A stretch of DNA of 64,000 bases from Paenibacillus ginsengihumi DSM 21568. Lineage in GTDB: Bacteria > Bacillota > Bacilli > Paenibacillales > NBRC-103111. The translations under genes were made by a program, and so were the position numbers. Of the stretch, positions 57,006 through 64,000 are shown piece by piece. The notes below the pieces were generated by a model. It worked only from the letters and a program-made list of their open reading frames with translations, was not told where the DNA came from and did not search any database. The DNA is taken from contig NZ_KB905549.1 in the NCBI RefSeq assembly GCF_000380965.1, forward strand, positions 72,254-136,253, written 5' to 3'. Numbering within the stretch: the stretch's first letter is position 1; each line of letters opens with the position of its first letter.

Positions 57006-58675
57006 CCGCTCTTCACCTCCGGCAGTCTGGCCAAAGCCGCCCGCTCCTCCGCTTGCCCGTCCGGGACCGTCGCCGGCTCCTCCGGAAGCTCCGATGCCCG
57101 CTCCTCCGAAAGTTCCGCCGCCGGAAGCTCCGCAAAGCGGTAGCCGTGCAGAAGCTCTAGATCAGCCGCGTACTCCTCCGGGCTCATCACGGCCTCCAGC
57201 CGGCCGTGCCGAATCTCCCATACTTTGGTGGCAAAATGACGGACGAGCTCCGGATCGTGCGTAACCATGACGATCGCCGTCCCTTCCTGGCGCCAGGCTT
57301 CGAGCTTTTCCAGCAGCGCGAACGTATTCGCCGCATCCTGGCCGAACGTCGGCTCGTCGAGCAGCAGCAGCGCCTGCGCCTTGACGGTGGCGGCCGCCAC
57401 GCTGAGCCGCCGCTTCTGGCCGAGCGACAGCTGGTAAGGGTGCAGCGCGCGGTGATGCTCGAGGCCGAACCAAACCAGCAGATCGTCGGTTTTGGCCCGC
57501 ACCGCCTCCTCTGTCTCCCCGTCCCGGCGAAAGTTGAACGCGATCTCGTCATACACCGAATGGGCGACGAACTGCATCTCCGGGTTCTGAAACACATAGG
57601 ACAGATGATCCGCGCAGTCGTCGAAGCCTTGAACTGGCCGGCCCAGCAGCGTATACTCGCCGCGGGTCTGGATCAGCTGCATCAGGCTGAGTAGCAGCGT
57701 GCTCTTGCCCGCCCCGTTCGGCCCGACGACGGCGATCCAGTCGCCCGTCCGGATATCGGCGAGCGGCATCTCGATCTTCGTCTCCTTGCCCCTCATCCCG
57801 GCAAAATCGCGCAGGCGGACAAGCGGCTGGCGAGCCGCCGCGCCCGCCAAGCTCTTCTCGCTGCCGCGCTCATCCGCGAGCTTGCGGTCAGCCATCCGGC
57901 GCAGCGCCCGGTAGCGCGGCCCCGCGATATAATCGGCCCATACGCCGGGATACCAGATGCCGTATTCCTGCAGCTCGGCCCGCCGCTCCCGGAACACGTC
58001 GGCCGGCTTGCCGTCGGCCAGCACCCGCCCGTTCGGGCTGAACATGACGACGCGGTCGACGAATGTGGCGACTTCCTCGATCTTATGCTCCACAATGATG
58101 ACGGTATCGTCCTTCGTCACCTCGCGCAGCGTCTCCCAGACGTCGCTCGTTCCCTGCGGGTCAAGCAGCGACGTCGGCTCGTCCAGAAACCAGACATCGG
58201 GCTCCAGCGCCAGCAGCGAAGCGATCGCGAGCCGCTGCTTCATGCCCTGCGACAGCGCGGCGATCGGCAGATGCACATCGTCCAGATGGAGGCCGACGCG
58301 ATCCAGGCACTTGCGGATGCGATCCGCCATCTCCTCGCGGGGAACGCCCATATTTTCCAGCACGAACGCGATCTCTTCATCGACGTAAGGCATGCAAAAT
58401 TGCGCGTCAGGGTCCTGGAACAAATATCCCCAGCGCTCGGGGATGACGATCTCGTCGTATTTGACCGGAACCTCCATCGCCTGCGGGATCAGCCCGCTGA
58501 GCACCTGCAGCAGCGTCGATTTGCCGCAGCCGCTCGGCCCGATGAGCAGCACCTTCTCTCCAGGGCGCACCTGCAGCGTCAAATCCTCGAACATAAGCTC
58601 CGGGCTGCCCGGGAACTTGAGGCGGACGCTGGCGACGCCCGATGCCGCCCCGGCGAGGCTTGCAAAGCCGCTCAT
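57002..58675 (-). CDS. ykoD: ECF transporter dual ATP-binding protein, YkoD-like
   Basis: A 557-residue protein with two ABC ATPase domains. Domain one has Walker A GPSGCGKSTLLQVLSGL, signature ALSQGMKQRLAIASLLAL and Walker B VWFLDEPTSLLD. Domain two has Walker A GPNGAGKSTLLLSLMQL, signature QLSLGQKRRLSVAAATV and Walker B LLLLDEPTFGQD. The C-terminal 45 residues are Glu/Ala/Pro-rich and not part of the fold. The ATG at 58675 overlaps the ykoE stop codon (ATGA). The frame extends 55 codons upstream over ykoE without similarity. It powers uptake of the thiamine precursor. Confidence 0.94.
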   Translation of the reverse strand: MSGFASLAGAASGVASVRLKFPGSPELMFEDLTLQVRPGEKVLLIGPSGCGKSTLLQVLSGLIPQAMEVPVKYDEIVIPERWGYLFQDPDAQFCMPYVDEEIAFVLENMGVPREEMADRIRKCLDRVGLHLDDVHLPIAALSQGMKQRLAIASLLALEPDVWFLDEPTSLLDPQGTSDVWETLREVTKDDTVIIVEHKIEEVATFVDRVVMFSPNGRVLADGKPADVFRERRAELQEYGIWYPGVWADYIAGPRYRALRRMADRKLADERGSEKSLAGAAARQPLVRLRDFAGMRGKETKIEMPLADIRTGDWIAVVGPNGAGKSTLLLSLMQLIQTRGEYTLLGRPVQGFDDCADHLSYVFQNPEMQFVAHSVYDEIAFNFRRDGETEEAVRAKTDDLLVWFGLEHHRALHPYQLSLGQKRRLSVAAATVKAQALLLLDEPTFGQDAANTFALLEKLEAWRQEGTAIVMVTHDPELVRHFATKVWEIRHGRLEAVMSPEEYAADLELLHGYRFAELPAAELSEERASELPEEPATVPDGQAEERAALARLPEVKSG

Positions 58676-59265
58676 ATCGTCTTCCTGCGGTCCAGCGCGC
58701 TGTAGTCGTCCGCTGCAGCGGGACGGACGAGCCCGGCTACGCCTGTTTTTTCCAGCGCCTTGACGAGTGCGAACGCGCAGACGCCTGCGATCAGATACGA
58801 ACCGGCAAAGCGGAAGAACAGATAGAGCAGCACACTCCATGTCTGCAAATCCGTCAAGTACCCTTTGAACAGGTCAAAAACGAGCGCGCCGGCGCCCGAC
58901 GCCATGCCGCCAAGACCGGCGACGGTAACCGTATAGCGGCGATAGCGGAAAGCGGCGAACACCGCTTCTGCGAACAAGCCCTGAACGAAGCCGTAAGTCA
59001 GCGCCCCGATGCTGAAGTGCGAGCCGAGAATCAATTCGACCGCCGCCGCGGCCGTCTCGGCCAAGAGCGCCACGCCCGGCTTGCGAATCAGCAAATACGC
59101 CATCGTCCCGGCGATGAACCACATGCCGTAGGACAACTGCTCCAGCTGCAGCCCGGCAAGCGCGAGCAGGTTGTACACGTCGCCCCATACGCGGTAAATG
59201 ACTCCGAATACGACGGCGATGACGACGGTGACGAGCACGTCGGTCAATTTCAACCCTTTGGACAT
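58672..59265 (-). CDS. ykoE: ECF transporter substrate-binding (S) component, YkoE-like
   Basis: A 197-residue membrane protein with about six helices. LTDVLVTVVIAVVFGVIYRV at the N-terminus, GALTYGFVQGLFAEAVFAAF in the middle, and FDLFKGYLTDLQTWSVLLYL toward the end match the YkoE family, the S component for hydroxymethylpyrimidine. It captures the substrate in the membrane and joins the YkoC/YkoD module. It is the first gene after the TPP riboswitch and its attenuator. Its end overlaps ykoD by four bases. Confidence 0.93.
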   Translation of the reverse strand: MSKGLKLTDVLVTVVIAVVFGVIYRVWGDVYNLLALAGLQLEQLSYGMWFIAGTMAYLLIRKPGVALLAETAAAAVELILGSHFSIGALTYGFVQGLFAEAVFAAFRYRRYTVTVAGLGGMASGAGALVFDLFKGYLTDLQTWSVLLYLFFRFAGSYLIAGVCAFALVKALEKTGVAGLVRPAAADDYSALDRRKTI

Positions 59266-59393
59266 AGCCGTTCCTCTCCCTTTTTCGTTTCAATTTGGTT
59301 TAATGCCTGCAAAACAAGCATGCGACCGGAGAACCGGCCATTCCCGTCTTTCCTGCGGCATCCCCTGGCCTTTTTCGCGCCCGCGGCAACGCC

Positions 59394-59427
59394 AAAAAAG
59401 CCGCCTCCGGCAAAAACGGGAAGCGGC
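59394..59427 (-). terminator. Intrinsic terminator of the TPP riboswitch (expression platform)
   Basis: On the minus strand GCCGCTTCC (59419-59427) pairs with GGAGGCGGC (59400-59408), followed by six T. It lies between the aptamer and ykoE, so TPP binding probably causes transcription to end here. Confidence 0.82.
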
Positions 59428-59469
59428 CTGCTGAAATCACAAGTCATCGCGTCATGCATGATAACGCGC

Positions 59470-59562
59470 TCCACTTCCCTACGCTGGCATAATCCAGATC
59501 AGGTTCGGAGGGTCTAGAACCTATCAGTTCAGTCTCAGCCTCTTCGGCTCCCCTAGTGTCAT
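59470..59562 (-). promoter_or_regulatory. TPP riboswitch (THI element)
   Basis: The minus strand contains the conserved aptamer blocks CTAGGGGAGCC, GGCTGAGACTGAAC, GACCCTCCGAACCTGATCTG, and GGATTATGCCAGCGTAGGGA. The CUGAGA core and the GAACCUGAUCUGG stretch bind the pyrimidine and pyrophosphate of TPP. It precedes ykoE-ykoD-ykoC-tenA and should switch them off when TPP is abundant. Confidence 0.97.
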
Positions 59563-59674
59563 ACTCATCTTAACACGATTGATCCGATTGTCAATGAGAT
59601 TTTTAGAAAAAGCCCTGCTGCCCGCGGGGATTTCCGGTTGCGTATCTTGCTTGGTTATGTCAAGATATTCGATA

Positions 59675-59756
59675 GACGCCTATGACGAGCGATGCCTATA
59701 ACGAACGATCCCTTCCGTCATCGGCCGTCGCCTGCGGTGTTGAAATTTTGCCCCTT
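59675..59756 (-). repeat. Diverged copy of the dispersed hairpin repeat
   Basis: Read on the minus strand, GGCAAAATTTCAACACCGCA, then GGCGACGGCCGATGACGG, follows the same order as the 89-bp repeats at 37.6 kb, ending with CTCGTCATAGGCG. The copy has extra bases in the last loop. It sits between the TPP riboswitch and psd. Confidence 0.75.
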
Positions 59757-59841
59757 GCGCGGCACCATCAGAAGATGAAAATGGGCCGCACGCCCTGGGG
59801 ACTATTTTATAGAAAAACCCGAAGAGGAAACAGGTGAACGC

Positions 59842-60633
59842 ATGAGCAAATCGTTGTTCCGGCTGCTGACCGAGCTGTCGTCCCGTAAGACAGTATCGAG
59901 GATCACGGGAGCATTCGCCAAATCGAGATGGAGCCGGGGGTTCATCCCCCGTTTTATCAAGGCGTACGGAATCGCTGCGGAGGAAGCCGAGAAGGCGGTG
60001 CACGAGTACGGCACGCTGAACGAATTTTTCACCCGCCGGCTGAAGCCGGGCATGCGCTCTGTCGCCATGGAGCCCGATACGATGGTCAGCCCGGTGGACG
60101 CGCTAATTACCGGCATCGGATACATCCAGGACGGGACTCTGCTGAATGTCAAGGGACAGGATTATACCGTCGAGGAGCTGCTTAACCGTTCGCCGCGCGT
60201 GGTCAATTACAAGAACGGGTTCTTTTTTGTCCTTTACTTAAGTCCTACGGACTATCACCGGATTCATTCGCCAGTCGCCGGGGATATTATGGAAAAGGAG
60301 CACGTCCCGGGCAAAGTATACCCCGTAAACGAGTTCGGCCTTACCCAAATGCGCCGCGTCCTGAGCCGCAACGAACGGCTGATCACGTATATTCAGCACG
60401 AGCTTGGCGAGGTGGCCGTCGTCAAGGTCGGGGCCTTGAACGTAAGCAGCATTCAATATGTGCAGCCGCTTCCGAAACGGCTCGCCCGGGGAGAGGAGCT
60501 GGCCTATTTCGAATTCGGCTCGACGGTCGTCCTGCTGGCTGAGACCGGCACGTTCGAATGCCTCGAAGGCTTGTCCGTCGGCTCCAGGGTAAGGATGGGA
60601 GAAGCGTTGGGACGGTTTAACAAAAAGCGCTGA
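59842..60633 (+). CDS. psd: Phosphatidylserine decarboxylase proenzyme
   Basis: A 263-residue proenzyme. The self-cleavage site is F225-G-S-T228 in AYFEFGSTVVLL, where Ser227 becomes the pyruvoyl group. Asp86 in MVSPVDALITGIG and His142 in TDYHRIHSPVAGD form the catalytic triad with it. GKVYPVNEFGLT is another family block. It makes phosphatidylethanolamine from phosphatidylserine at the membrane. AGGTGAACGC precedes the ATG. It is monocistronic, with no pss gene adjacent. Length is as expected. Confidence 0.95.
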   Translation: MSKSLFRLLTELSSRKTVSRITGAFAKSRWSRGFIPRFIKAYGIAAEEAEKAVHEYGTLNEFFTRRLKPGMRSVAMEPDTMVSPVDALITGIGYIQDGTLLNVKGQDYTVEELLNRSPRVVNYKNGFFFVLYLSPTDYHRIHSPVAGDIMEKEHVPGKVYPVNEFGLTQMRRVLSRNERLITYIQHELGEVAVVKVGALNVSSIQYVQPLPKRLARGEELAYFEFGSTVVLLAETGTFECLEGLSVGSRVRMGEALGRFNKKR

Positions 60634-60762
60634 CGGCGCTCCCTTGCACGCGAGAAGGACGGGGCTGGCAGCTGCGGAGGCATTGTTCGTCGAGACGCCG
60701 CCGCGCCACGCAAGGTCCCGTCTGTACAGCTCCCCTCAACACATTCGATCCGCGCTCTTCAC

Positions 60763-60806
60763 GCAAAAAAGTCTGTCCGATCCATTCCGGATCAAGACAG
60801 ACTTCG
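60763..60806. terminator. Rho-independent terminator of the malic enzyme gene
   Basis: AAGTCTGTC and GACAGACTT (60769-60777 and 60796-60804) enclose an inner GATCC/GGATC stem. On the minus strand it is followed by TTTTTTGCG. It lies just after the malic enzyme stop codon and faces psd. Confidence 0.85.
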
Positions 60807-60816
60807 TTGTTCTACG

Positions 60817-62259
60817 CTACTTTCGCTCCGACGAATCGTCCCCTCTCAGGGCAGTCCGCCGCCGCGCCACGCCGTCTTCGTAGGCTGCGATGATGACGGC
60901 GTCTCTCACCTTCTCCACCACGTTATGATTGAACACGCTTGGTATAATGTAATGCTCGTTCAGCTCGTCCTCGCCGACGACCGAAGCGATCGCATAGGCC
61001 GCGGCCAGCTTCATCGATTCGGTAATCCGGGAAGCGCGGCAATCGAGCACGCCCCGGAAAATGCCCGGGAAGCACAGCACGTTGTTGATCTGGTTCGGGT
61101 AATCGGAACGGCCGGTCGCCATGACGCGAACGTAAGGCTCCGCTTCCTCCGGAGCAATCTCCGGCGTCGGGTTGGCCATGGCGAAGACGATCGGATCGCG
61201 GCCCATGCGCTTCACATCCTCTACGGAGAGCACCCGCGGTCCGGACAGCCCGATGAAAATATCCGCGCCGGCAATGACATCGGACAGCTTCCCGCTCTCC
61301 CCGTGCGGATTCGTGTGCTCGGCGTACCACCGCCACGCGGCGTTCGCATACTCTCGCCCGCGAACGATTGCGCCTTCGCGGTCGACGCCGACGATGTTCG
61401 TAATGCCGGCGGCATGCAGCATCTTCGTGCAAGCAATGCCGGCGGCTCCGATGCCGCAGACGACGACCTTGCACGCTTCGAGCCGTTTGCCGACGATTTT
61501 GGCCGCGTTGATAAGTCCCGCCAAGATGACGACGGCCGTTCCGTGCTGATCGTCGTGAAAGACGGGAATGTCGAGCTCCTGAATCAGCCTCTCTTCGATC
61601 TCGAAGCAGCGCGGCGACGAGATGTCTTCCAGGTTAATGCCGCCGAATGAAGGCGCCAGCGCCTTGACGATGGCAATGATCTCCTCGGTATCCTGCGTGT
61701 TCAGGCAGAGCGGAAAAGCATCCACGCCCGCCATCTGCTTGAACAGCATCGCCTTGCCCTCCATCACCGGCATCGCCGCCTCCGGTCCGATGTTGCCGAG
61801 CCCCAGCACCGCCGAGCCGTCCGACACGACGGCTACAGTGTTGCGCTTGATGGTCAATGTGTGAGCTTTGGACGGGTCCTCGTGGATGGCCATGCAGACG
61901 CGCGCGACGCCCGGCGTATAGACGCGCGACAAGTCGTCGCGGTTCTTGATCGGCAGCTTCGGCACCGTTTCGATTTTGCCGCCGAGGTGCATCAGGAACG
62001 TCTGGTCGGAGACGTTGATGACCCGGACGCCGGGAAGCACGCCCAGCTTCTCGACGATCAGATCGCTCTGCTGCTGGTCGGTAATATTGACGGTTATATC
62101 GCGAATCGTCGTCGTCCGTCCGGCCTGGGTGACGTCGATAGCGACGATATCCCCTCCGGCGTCGTTGATCGCTGTTGCGATTTGTCCGAATGACGAGACG
62201 CTCTTGTCGATTTCCAGCCGCAAAATAATGTTCGTGCTTCCGCTAATATTCGCTGCCAT
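60817..62259 (-). CDS. NAD(P)-dependent malic enzyme with N-terminal ACT domain
   Basis: A 480-residue malic enzyme. Residues 1-85 form an ACT-like regulatory domain (NIILRLEIDKSVSSFGQIAT). The catalytic part has YTPGVARVCMAIHEDP with the catalytic Tyr, KRNTVAVVSDGSAVLGLGNI with the catalytic Lys, metal ligands in LEDISSPRCFEIE and FHDDQHGTAVV, and the dinucleotide motif CGIGAAGIACTKML. It decarboxylates malate to pyruvate. This short, ACT-containing type is common in Bacilli (YtsJ/MaeA group). GGAGGGAGCTCACGGGCC precedes the ATG. It is monocistronic. Confidence 0.94.
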   Translation of the reverse strand: MAANISGSTNIILRLEIDKSVSSFGQIATAINDAGGDIVAIDVTQAGRTTTIRDITVNITDQQQSDLIVEKLGVLPGVRVINVSDQTFLMHLGGKIETVPKLPIKNRDDLSRVYTPGVARVCMAIHEDPSKAHTLTIKRNTVAVVSDGSAVLGLGNIGPEAAMPVMEGKAMLFKQMAGVDAFPLCLNTQDTEEIIAIVKALAPSFGGINLEDISSPRCFEIEERLIQELDIPVFHDDQHGTAVVILAGLINAAKIVGKRLEACKVVVCGIGAAGIACTKMLHAAGITNIVGVDREGAIVRGREYANAAWRWYAEHTNPHGESGKLSDVIAGADIFIGLSGPRVLSVEDVKRMGRDPIVFAMANPTPEIAPEEAEPYVRVMATGRSDYPNQINNVLCFPGIFRGVLDCRASRITESMKLAAAYAIASVVGEDELNEHYIIPSVFNHNVVEKVRDAVIIAAYEDGVARRRTALRGDDSSERK

Positions 62260-62309
62260 GGCCCGTGAGCTCCCTCCATTTTGATCGATTTATAACTGTT
62301 ATTGAAACT

Positions 62310-62540
62310 TCATCCTGTTATTGAATTTAATGATAGCATAACAGCGGCGGTACGCCAAAAGGAAAGTTCACCTGCCCCATGCGCAAGCCGCCGCCAAACG
62401 GGACTTCCGGGGGCTCCGGGGGGGCTCCAGGGGGCTCCAGGGCGCTCCCGTTTCCTCGCTCGCCGTGATCCGGCGAATCCCGCCCAGCCCGCTGCTGCGG
62501 CAGCGCCAACGTAAGCGATAAGAACGACAAGCGGCAGCAT
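62310..62540 (-). CDS. Doubtful small membrane-anchored ORF downstream of the MocR gene
   Basis: A 76-codon frame that begins LPLVVLIAYVGAAAAAGWAG, a possible membrane helix, then continues as basic, Pro/Gly-rich sequence across a G-tract repeat. It starts five bases after the MocR-type gene and has only a weak GGTAGG before the ATG. I do not recognise it. It may be chance translation of intergenic DNA. Confidence 0.25.
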   Translation of the reverse strand: MLPLVVLIAYVGAAAAAGWAGFAGSRRARKRERPGAPWSPPGAPGSPVWRRLAHGAGELSFWRTAAVMLSLNSITG

Positions 62541-62544
62541 GCGC

Positions 62545-64000
62545 CTACCGGCCGATGCAGGCGCGCATGCGCCCGACGCCGAGCGCCATCTCTTCTTCCG
62601 TCAGCGCGGCAAAATGAAAATAAGCGCCGATGCGAAGGCGGCCTGCCGCTGCCGCGACGGGCTGCGTCTCCGACCAGCGGACGCCGGCTTCGGCGCATGC
62701 CTGCTTGAAGCTTGCATACCGCTGCTCCGAATGCTTCCACCACCCGAACAGATGCAGACCTGCATCGCTTTCGACCCAATCGAACAAGCCGGACAGCTCG
62801 CCATGCAGCAGCCGGCGCAGCGCGTCGAATTTCCGGCTGTACAGCCGCTTCATTCTGCGCAGATGGCGCTCGTAAGATCCGGCCGCCATGAACGCGGCCA
62901 GAGCGCGCTGCTCGAGCGGGTTGACCGGATACGGCTCGTACAGCGCCTGCGCTTGCGCGAACGGGGAAATCAGCCCGTGCGGCAGCACCGCGTAGCCGAT
63001 ACGGAAGGCGGGCGGCAGCGTTTTGGTGAAGCTGCCGATATAGATCACCCGACCGTCGCCGTCCAGCGTCTTGAGCGGCTCGAGGCTGCGCCCGCGGTGG
63101 CGGAACTCGCTGTCGTAATCGTCTTCGACGATGACGGCCTCCCGCTCCGCCGCCCAGCGAAGCAATGCGAGCCGCCGCTCCAGGCTGAGCACGGCCCCGG
63201 TCGGGAACTGCCGCGCCGGCGTGACGAACAGCAGCCGGGCGTCCCAGGCGGCGGGAACGATGCCTGCATCGTCCACCTCGGCCCAGATCGGGCGCCCCCC
63301 CGCGGCCAGCACCGCCCGCCGAATGCCGGCAAAGCCGGGCCGCTCCATGACGGCGGCGTCGCCCGGGTTCAGCAGCAGCTGCGCCAGCAGGGCGATCGCC
63401 TGCATCGAGCCGCCGCCGACGGCGATCTGTTCAGGCTGGACCGCAATGCCCCGCGACCGCCGCAAATAGCGGGCGATGCTCTCGCGCAGCGGCCAATAGC
63501 CCTGCGCCGTCATCAGCTCGTCCGGCGGGGCGCTTCCCAGCTTGCGCACCTGCGCATACATCAGGCGGTTCCATTCCTCATGCGGAAAGCTGCGAAAATC
63601 GGGCCATCCCGCCCTGAAATCGACCAGCCGCGGCTCCCCGTTATGCAGCGGAGCAAAGTCTTTGCGGGACGTCGATTCACTCGATGCAGGCTTGTCGCCT
63701 GCGGCTTCTCGTCCGCCTGGCCGATTTCCGCTGTCATGCCGCCGAACGTCTGGCGCAGCGGACGCTGCGGCTGCCTGATGCGGCCTCTCCGGGGCGGCAG
63801 CCGGTTTTCCCGCCTCCTCCAGCCTTGCTGCCCAAGCCGACAAGCGAAACTGCGGCTCGTCCCGCTCCGCTGCAACAGATAACCCGGCATCATATGCCGT
63901 AAACGTGCCGCGTCCGGTCTCGCAGGACAAATACCCTTCGGAGGCCAGCATCTCATACACCTGGTTGACCGTGCCCCTGGACAAGCCGTACATTTCGGCC
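62545..64000 (-). CDS. MocR/PdxR-type GntR regulator with aminotransferase domain (5' truncated by window edge)
   Basis: The frame runs off the right end of the window, so the N-terminus is missing. Visible parts are the second half of the winged helix (MYGLSRGTVNQVYEMLASEG, then YLSCETGRGTFTAYDAG), a long low-complexity Pro/Ala linker of about 80 residues, and a fold-type I aminotransferase domain. The latter has TAQGYWPLRESIARYLRRSR, IVEDDYDSEFRHRGR with the PLP Asp region, and YIGSFTKTLPPAFRIGYAVL with the Schiff-base Lys. MocR proteins sense PLP or amino compounds and control nearby genes. The target here is unknown because the divergent side lies outside the window. Confidence 0.9.
   Translation of the reverse strand, partial: AEMYGLSRGTVNQVYEMLASEGYLSCETGRGTFTAYDAGLSVAAERDEPQFRLSAWAARLEEAGKPAAAPERPHQAAAASAAPDVRRHDSGNRPGGREAAGDKPASSESTSRKDFAPLHNGEPRLVDFRAGWPDFRSFPHEEWNRLMYAQVRKLGSAPPDELMTAQGYWPLRESIARYLRRSRGIAVQPEQIAVGGGSMQAIALLAQLLLNPGDAAVMERPGFAGIRRAVLAAGGRPIWAEVDDAGIVPAAWDARLLFVTPARQFPTGAVLSLERRLALLRWAAEREAVIVEDDYDSEFRHRGRSLEPLKTLDGDGRVIYIGSFTKTLPPAFRIGYAVLPHGLISPFAQAQALYEPYPVNPLEQRALAAFMAAGSYERHLRRMKRLYSRKFDALRRLLHGELSGLFDWVESDAGLHLFGWWKHSEQRYASFKQACAEAGVRWSETQPVAAAAGRLRIGAYFHFAALTEEEMALGVGRMRACIGR

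Noticed and set aside
1-64000. Mobile element or prophage as source of the glycan locus
   Set aside because: No transposase, integrase, recombinase or phage gene is seen, and no direct repeats flank the locus. Horizontal origin would need genome-wide composition analysis.

Overview
The window looks like a chromosomal segment of a GC-rich endospore-forming Firmicute, most likely of the Paenibacillaceae. The evidence is a YheC/YheD-type ATP-grasp spore-coat gene at the left edge, a complete GerK-type germinant receptor operon (37978-41726), strong purine-rich Shine-Dalgarno sequences, many GTG and TTG starts, and an ECF thiamine-precursor transporter under a TPP riboswitch. I see no insertion sequence, prophage, tRNA, rRNA or CRISPR array.

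Left and centre (about 0.6-37.6 kb) are a very large polysaccharide or glycoprotein glycosylation locus. It has several transcription units. (i) A minus-strand operon (10329 down to 559) encodes an NDP-sugar C-methyltransferase, an SDR, GT4, GT2 and GT61 glycosyltransferases, an accessory beta-domain protein, and a polyprenol-phosphate sugar synthase with a GT39/PMT-like membrane transferase. (ii) A short plus-strand unit (10495-12426) encodes GT61 and an FkbM methyltransferase. (iii) A minus-strand operon (23303 down to 13671) encodes ManC, a Gmd-type dehydratase, four GT4 enzymes, RfbF, a GT61 and RfbG. (iv) Four minus-strand units (25577-24543, 30063-25697, 31637-30300, 34073-31871) encode GT4 enzymes with unusual accessory modules. 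(v) A plus-strand unit (34312-37560) encodes a nucleotide-sugar dehydrogenase and two epimerases. A frameshifted, Fur-box-preceded iron-siderophore binding protein gene lies between (ii) and (iii).

The most unusual content is a set of paralogous GT4 enzymes whose N-terminus reads LLxTYWxxPHxGG. They are encoded next to, or fused with, non-catalytic modules. These are an FG-GAP beta-propeller, carboxypeptidase-regulatory-like beta domains, and a small recurrent motif of the form W-[DN]-x-[IV]-x4-P-x2-Y-x-[ILM]-P-D. That motif occurs in four separate proteins and does not match a family I know. Sporulation-like CATANNNTA boxes lie 29-44 nt upstream of several first genes, so I infer that the locus builds a spore-surface glycan.

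The middle right (41.7-48.8 kb) holds a sulfatase, a GT2, a three-enzyme UDP-L-QuiNAc or UDP-L-FucNAc pathway, and a GT4 with a C-terminal repeat domain. Taken together, the window can supply a CDP-linked C-methyl deoxysugar, a GDP-6-deoxyhexose, a UDP-uronate and a UDP-N-acetyl-6-deoxy-L-amino sugar.

The right end (49.7-64 kb) is mostly housekeeping: 3-methyladenine DNA glycosylase, an EcsC-family protein, a ba3-type cytochrome oxidase operon containing a GC-rich tandem array, a RelB/YoeB-like toxin-antitoxin pair, TPP-riboswitch-controlled ykoEDC-tenA, phosphatidylserine decarboxylase, malic enzyme, and the start of a MocR-type regulator gene. A dispersed hairpin-forming repeat family occurs at three loci (30.2, 37.6 and 59.7 kb).
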